The translations under genes and the position numbers were made by a program. This document shows, one piece after another, positions 59,744-64,000 of a DNA stretch of 64,000 nt. Numbering within the stretch: the first letter of the stretch is position 1; every line of letters starts with the position of its first letter. Under the pieces are notes generated by a model. It was not told the origin of the DNA, made no database searches, and worked only from the letters and a program-made list of their open reading frames with translations. The stretch comes from an uncultured Bacilli bacterium (GTDB taxonomy: Bacteria > Bacillota_I > Bacilli_A > RF39 > UBA660), in the NCBI GenBank assembly GCA_934182615.1, contig CAKPRO010000005.1:1-64000 (forward strand), given 5' to 3'.

Positions 59744-60751
59744 TTACCCCTTTATATAATAATATAATATGTTAGATATAGCTTCAGTAGTATTAAGTAC
59801 TTCGTCAATATTATTATCTACTCCTCCTAGTTCTATTAGAATACTATTAGAACTAATATCTTGATTATAAATACCATCTACTCCTGGTCCTTCTTTTTTA
59901 TAGATACCTCTAGATAAACCAGGATAATATTTATTAGCGATATCATTTATTTTTTCTACATTACTTACATTTTCTTTATAATTATCATGTTCTAAACCTA
60001 CTACAAAGAGTATCTTAGCATATACTTTACCATTAATAGTAGTGGTTGTTATATTCTTATTTACTGAATCTCTATGAATATCTATAAAATATTTTAATGA
60101 GTTATATTTATTCTTTTTATCTAGTATTAATATTCTTGATGCTTTATAACTACTAGCATGATTCCAATTATTGATATTTAAAAACTCTGTCATATTAGTA
60201 TCTTCTACTAAAGTAGATAATCCTTTACTATTTAATTTTTCTTTTAATAAATATGATGCCATTAATACATTAGGAGTTATTCCATATATATCTAGATTAG
60301 TACTATTATAGTTTTCTAATTGATGAGAATTATAAATATATATTATAGGATTATCTATATCTACTGGATTAGGATCTTCTATATAAGAACTTATTTTTTT
60401 TAATTCTTCTAAATTACTATAATCATCATTATGAGATACTTCTAGTACTTTTTCATTATTACCATACATTAATACTCCTTGATCAAGAATACTACTAGGA
60501 TTTTTTAAATCGATATTAAATAGAAAATTAGTACTAGTATTAACAATATTTACTAGTTTATAGTTTTCTAGTAAATGACTATTACCTCCTCCTAGTAAGA
60601 AGTTTATAAACTTAGTATTATTTATCTTAGTACTATTCTTTAAAGAGTAGTAGAAGGTTATGGAAAATATAATGTATATTATTAGTAGATAAAAAAATGA
60701 TTTTCTAATTCTTCTTTTACTATTATTCTTTAATTTCATCTTTCCTTTCAT
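59744..60751 (-). CDS. spoIIP: Stage II sporulation protein P (cell wall amidase)
   Basis: About 335 residues from ATG 60751 (AAAGGTGATCTT upstream). One membrane anchor at residues about 12-32, then the SpoIIP amidase domain: IIYIYNSHQLENYN (first metal His), VEDTNMTEFLN, FIDIHRDSVNKN (second His), GLEHDNYKENVSN and SILIELGGVDNNIDEV (Glu near the end). In Bacillus, SpoIIP strips peptides from peptidoglycan during engulfment with SpoIID and SpoIIM; these are not in the window. Confidence 0.9.
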   Translation of the reverse strand: MKGKMKLKNNSKRRIRKSFFYLLIIYIIFSITFYYSLKNSTKINNTKFINFLLGGGNSHLLENYKLVNIVNTSTNFLFNIDLKNPSSILDQGVLMYGNNEKVLEVSHNDDYSNLEELKKISSYIEDPNPVDIDNPIIYIYNSHQLENYNSTNLDIYGITPNVLMASYLLKEKLNSKGLSTLVEDTNMTEFLNINNWNHASSYKASRILILDKKNKYNSLKYFIDIHRDSVNKNITTTTINGKVYAKILFVVGLEHDNYKENVSNVEKINDIANKYYPGLSRGIYKKEGPGVDGIYNQDISSNSILIELGGVDNNIDEVLNTTEAISNILYYYIKG

Positions 60752-60823
60752 AAGATCACCTTTATGATAAGTATATATTAATTTATATGAAATTAATGTC
60801 AAAAAATAAGCATATTGCTATGC

Positions 60824-61609
60824 TTATTGTAAATCTATTCTTAAATTCTTTAGTTCATCTATAAACTCGTCTGTTTCTTCGTCTTCAGTTATATTGTATA
60901 TCTTATCTTTTACTTTCATTAATTCATCATAACTTATTATAGCTTCTTCTTCTTGTTTCTTTTCATAATCTGTAAGTTCGATATTTGATGGCTTTACTTC
61001 TTTTTCCATTTTATCTACTATTTCACTAGCAAACTTCATATTATCGTTTACTTCATAAATATCTTCCATTTCTTCTAGTGGTGATACATTAGGATCTTCA
61101 TAGGTCATGCCTAAGCCATTATCACTATTATAATCATTAAAAGTAAAATTGTCCAAAGATTCCCTTTTAATATATTCGTCTTTTGCTTCTATGTGAATTG
61201 GTGATGTTGGTTGTTTACTTGATATTTCTCTTAAAACATTCTTTTGATATAAATTATTTTCTTTTGGTTCTTCTTTTTCTTTAATAACTGGCTTTACTTG
61301 TTTATCTTGTATATCTGAAATAACAATATCTTCTTGTTTGGAAATTGATACTTTTGGTTCTTCTTTAGGCTTTGGTACTTCTAGTTCTACTTTTGTCTCA
61401 GGTGCTTGATTAATATCAGATGTTGGTACTATATCTTTTGGTGTTTCCTTGACCTGCTCTTCTTTTAATAGTTTTATTAATTTTTTATTTTTTTTTATTA
61501 GAATAATTGCCACTACTACTAAGAAGATAAGTAAAAATAATATTATCCAAAAGAAAAAGATACTATCACTAGATAAATTGTTATAAAAATTATTAAATGA
61601 ATTTATCAT
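60824..61609 (-). CDS. Single-pass membrane protein, long acidic tail
   Basis: A 261-residue protein with one membrane helix (about residues 16-38) followed by a long low-complexity tail rich in Glu, Lys and Pro (EVPKPKEEPKVSISKQEDIV) and a C-terminal acidic helix (EDEETDEFIDELKNLRIDL). Most likely a cytoplasmic disordered tail tethered to the membrane. ATG 61609 with AGGAG is preferred to TTG 61618. It lies between rsmE and spoIIP; no known family. Confidence 0.65.
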   Translation of the reverse strand: MINSFNNFYNNLSSDSIFFFWIILFLLIFLVVVAIILIKKNKKLIKLLKEEQVKETPKDIVPTSDINQAPETKVELEVPKPKEEPKVSISKQEDIVISDIQDKQVKPVIKEKEEPKENNLYQKNVLREISSKQPTSPIHIEAKDEYIKRESLDNFTFNDYNSDNGLGMTYEDPNVSPLEEMEDIYEVNDNMKFASEIVDKMEKEVKPSNIELTDYEKKQEEEAIISYDELMKVKDKIYNITEDEETDEFIDELKNLRIDLQ

Positions 61610-61624
61610 TTTTGTCAACTCCTA

Positions 61625-62329
61625 CTACTTATTGGTAATAAAATTAATTATAGAGGCTACATATATAGTAGCGGTTTCTACTCTGAATATCAAGTTACCA
61701 AATGATACTCTATCATATCCTGCTGCTACTAGAATATCTTCCTCTTTATCGCTGATTCCACCCTCTGGACCTACTACCATTATAATTTTAGCACAACCTT
61801 CTATATTTTGTAAATAGTAATTAAGTAGTTTTTCTTTTTCTTTAGTCGAAGCTACTAACTTTAAGTCAGCATCTTCTTTAGTTAAATCTTTGATACTCTT
61901 TATATTTTCTATTATAGGAATACTTGTTCTTTTAGATTGTTCACTTGCTTCTTTGCATATTGTTTCCCATCTTACTTTCTTTTTATTAAATCTTTCTTTA
62001 TCTAACTTTACAATACTTCGTTCCATACTTACTGGTATAATTCTAGATACACCAAGTTCAGTTAATTTTTGTAATATTAAATCCATCTTTTGTTCTTTTA
62101 CTAGGGCAACCGCTACTGTTAGTTCTATTTGTTGCTCTTTATGTTCTTGTTCTTCTTTCTCTATTTCTATGTTGAATGGTTCTAAACTATTTATTTTGCA
62201 TATGTATAGTTTGTTATTATATACTACTTCTATTCTATCGTTTATATTCATTCGCATTACTTTTTTGATATGTCTTATATCTGATTCTTCTAATTCTAAT
62301 TCTTTCTTTTTTATAAAATATCTTTGCAT
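61625..62329 (-). CDS. rsmE: 16S rRNA m3U1498 methyltransferase
   Basis: A 234-residue SPOUT methyltransferase: HIKKVMRMNINDRIEVVYNN (PUA-like N-terminal part), VGPEGGISDKEEDIL and LIFRVETATIYVAS are the RsmE knot signatures. Methylates U1498 of 16S rRNA. Confidence 0.95.
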   Translation of the reverse strand: MQRYFIKKKELELEESDIRHIKKVMRMNINDRIEVVYNNKLYICKINSLEPFNIEIEKEEQEHKEQQIELTVAVALVKEQKMDLILQKLTELGVSRIIPVSMERSIVKLDKERFNKKKVRWETICKEASEQSKRTSIPIIENIKSIKDLTKEDADLKLVASTKEKEKLLNYYLQNIEGCAKIIMVVGPEGGISDKEEDILVAAGYDRVSFGNLIFRVETATIYVASIINFITNK

Positions 62330-62394
62330 AATTTTCCCTCACTATATATAATTATAACAAAAAAATTAGACTTTTTATCATCTAATTTATTTTT

Positions 62395-63108
62395 TTATCT
62401 ATGAACTAATACTTTACTGCCGGTATTTACATTTTCATATATAGTACGGGCGGCTTTTTTGGGTAAATTTACACAGCCATGACTACCTTTGGTTAAGTAG
62501 ATTTCTTCACCAAACTTACTACGCCAATCGGCATCATGTAAGCCTATACCACCATCAAATGGCATCCAGTAATCAACGTGTGAACGATATCCTGGGCCTA
62601 CTAAATAAGTATCTTTTTCTTTATAGGTTAAGCCAAAGTAGCCTTCGTTAGTAGGAGATGCAGGTTTTCCTGTTACTGTCTTTGTTGCAAGAATCATTTT
62701 GCTATCTTTATATAATCTTACTAACTGATCGCTTATATCTACTTCTACAAATGTTTCTGGTAATAATTCGATAATATCAGCATAGACATAGCCAATTTGC
62801 ATATTGTCTTCGCCAAAATAATGAACCATTGCTATATCATCTTTAACTTTGTAGACATATACTTTTTGATATTTATCTATAAGACCTATTTCATTCATAT
62901 TGATATCATATAGTGGGGTATCATAAGTTATATAGCCAAAATTATATACTTCGGTTATATTATCTTCATCTACTACTTCTTCTACTTTGATTGGTTCTTC
63001 TTCTGGTTCTTGGGTGTCATTTTGTTTACCTTTTAGCAAACCTCCTGTTAAAAACATGGTAGCCGCTAATAAAGCACTTATTATTCTTGTTTTTGTTTTC
63101 TTTCTCAT
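62395..63108 (-). CDS. L,D-transpeptidase (YkuD domain), membrane-anchored
   Basis: A 237-residue protein: signal/anchor (residues about 6-22), acidic linker, an SH3-like segment (about 50-115) and a YkuD catalytic domain (about 115-237) with VEVDISDQLVRLYKDSKMIL, MPFDGGIGLHDADW and the active-site SHGCVNLPKKAAR. Forms 3-3 crosslinks in peptidoglycan or attaches proteins. Confidence 0.93.
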   Translation of the reverse strand: MRKKTKTRIISALLAATMFLTGGLLKGKQNDTQEPEEEPIKVEEVVDEDNITEVYNFGYITYDTPLYDINMNEIGLIDKYQKVYVYKVKDDIAMVHYFGEDNMQIGYVYADIIELLPETFVEVDISDQLVRLYKDSKMILATKTVTGKPASPTNEGYFGLTYKEKDTYLVGPGYRSHVDYWMPFDGGIGLHDADWRSKFGEEIYLTKGSHGCVNLPKKAARTIYENVNTGSKVLVHR

Positions 63109-63177
63109 AACTTCTCCTTGTAAGTTTTATTATATCATTTTATTTTTATAAATCAATATATTTGTTATAAAAGAGAA

Positions 63178-64000
63178 TTATTTTTTATAATCCTCTTTGG
63201 TTTTTTCTACTATTTCTTTTAAATATTTACTGGTATAAGTACAACCACTGATTGTATCTAAGTCTTGTAAGTTATTTTGATTATTAATTATTTTATTTAG
63301 ATAATCATTACTATATATCATATTGGTATATGTTTCATGACTACTTATAACTTCAATATTAGTTATATTATCATTATTAAATTCTATTTTTAGTTTAATA
63401 CTACCTTTACCAGCATAGCCTTGACCTTTTACTTCGTATGTTGTAGTAGTACCTTTTTTTACTTTGGATAATATTTCATAAGTATCATCTAGTGGTTTAG
63501 TTATGATATTTTTTTCTATTACAAATGATGATAATATACATAATATTATTATAACTAGTAGAATAATATTACTTATATTTTGTTTGGTATATAATTTTAT
63601 ACTTAATTTATTTATAAATATGGTTATTATGTCTACTACTAAGATTGATATTAAGACGCCTTCTGGTAAGGGGGTTAAATATCTTATTGTCATTGTTATA
63701 ATTCCCATTAATATACCACTTATTATTTGACCTTTTTTGGTTATTGGTGTTGTTACTGGATCGGTAGCCATGAAGACTGCTCCAAAAAGTAAGCCACCAC
63801 TTAATATGTTGAATAATATAAACCAGATACCTATATTTTTAGTTATACAGATTATTATACTTATGATTATTACTGTACTTATATAACTTACAGGGATACG
63901 CCATTTTATTATTTTTTTATAGGTTAAATATATAAATGATACAATACATAGTAGACTACAAGTTTCTCCTACTGCTCCTGGGATATTACCAAATAAAAAG
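63178..64000 (-). CDS. Rnf electron transport RnfD-RnfG fusion, 5' end beyond window
   Basis: At least 274 residues, the start lying beyond base 64000 (frame open from 63999). The membrane part ends with FGNIPGAVGETCSLLC and GAVFMATDPVTTP, the RnfD/NqrB region holding covalent FMN at Thr of the DPVTTP motif. After two or three more helices comes a periplasmic FMN-binding domain of the RnfG/NqrC type (GQGYAGKGSIKLKIEFNN) ending in SGCTYTSKYL, the S-G-x-T-x-T-S flavinylation motif with Cys in place of Ala. Normally RnfD and RnfG are separate proteins. This suggests an Rnf-type Na+ or H+ translocating complex. Confidence 0.8.
   Translation of the reverse strand, partial: FLFGNIPGAVGETCSLLCIVSFIYLTYKKIIKWRIPVSYISTVIIISIIICITKNIGIWFILFNILSGGLLFGAVFMATDPVTTPITKKGQIISGILMGIITMTIRYLTPLPEGVLISILVVDIITIFINKLSIKLYTKQNISNIILLVIIILCILSSFVIEKNIITKPLDDTYEILSKVKKGTTTTYEVKGQGYAGKGSIKLKIEFNNDNITNIEVISSHETYTNMIYSNDYLNKIINNQNNLQDLDTISGCTYTSKYLKEIVEKTKEDYKK

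Noticed and set aside
1..64000. CRISPR array, rRNA or tRNA genes
   Set aside because: No regularly spaced direct repeats and no rRNA or tRNA-like cloverleaf sequence with the CCA-end/T-loop pattern was seen by eye; a dedicated tRNA scan would be decisive.

Overview
The window is very AT-rich DNA of the low-GC Bacillota type. Translation uses the standard bacterial code: several genes, for example the UDP-GlcNAc 2-epimerase at 9150-10262 and the small multidrug-resistance-like protein at 12213-12569, end in TGA, which argues against a Mycoplasma-type code. Homologues of Bacillus YneF, SirA, transketolase, EcfA/EcfA/EcfT, ComEA/ComEC, RNase HIII and SpoIIP, together with an Rnf-type electron transport gene, suggest an anaerobic, probably gut-associated lineage near the Bacilli/Mollicutes boundary (RF39-like). 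That placement is an inference. Most genes lie on the minus strand, so operons read from high to low coordinates. No rRNA, tRNA or CRISPR array was seen.

Layout. 1-800: start of a SipW-type surface protein gene preceded by a leader with a G10 tract and a terminator, then a small locus resembling a type I toxin-antitoxin system. 935-5838: yneF, sirA-like, tkt, Nudix hydrolase and cysS; cysS has a Cys-codon leader peptide and attenuator. 6080-30813: a large surface-glycan region. It holds TagO/WecA, GalE, WecB, TagA/WecG and a lipid-linked sugar cassette (GT2, DUF2304, SMR flippase, GT-C), followed by an operon with a deacetylase, a Wzy-GT4 fusion, GT2, a LicD-GT4 fusion, a sulfotransferase and a Wzx flippase. 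A LicC-like pair (one member fused to an aminotransferase), a phosphodiester glycosidase, a short FtsK-like ATPase and gpmI complete it. 30913-35310: a Fic/antitoxin module with a decayed copy, topA, and DUF1016 gene plus relics. 35306-44647: comEC-comEA, yigZ, trpS, permease-like protein, flippase, Cse60-like protein, lipoprotein, eno, khpA-rpsP. 44737-52663: two SipW-type surface proteins, hisS, HAD protein, KilA-N protein, truA and the ECF transporter core. 52817-64000: a degenerate histidine kinase, an acyl-CoA synthetase-like protein, rnhC, ORF6N, spoIIP, rsmE, an L,D-transpeptidase and an Rnf D-G fusion running off the window.

How the parts work together. TagO, WecB and TagA can build the GlcNAc-ManNAc linkage unit on undecaprenyl phosphate. 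The Wzy/Wzx/GT genes can polymerise and flip a repeat unit, and LicC/LicD-type proteins can decorate it with a phospho-amino-alcohol.

Most interesting non-coding content: (i) a predicted frame-switching attenuator ahead of a surface protein; (ii) a ribosome-mediated Cys attenuator of cysS; (iii) a convergent sense/antisense small-peptide locus; (iv) nine copies of an undescribed-looking tandem hairpin element in 3' intergenic regions, whose hairpins nearly all carry a C-U mismatch one pair below the loop; (v) palindromes shared between DUF1016/ORF6N coding sequence and nearby intergenic relics.
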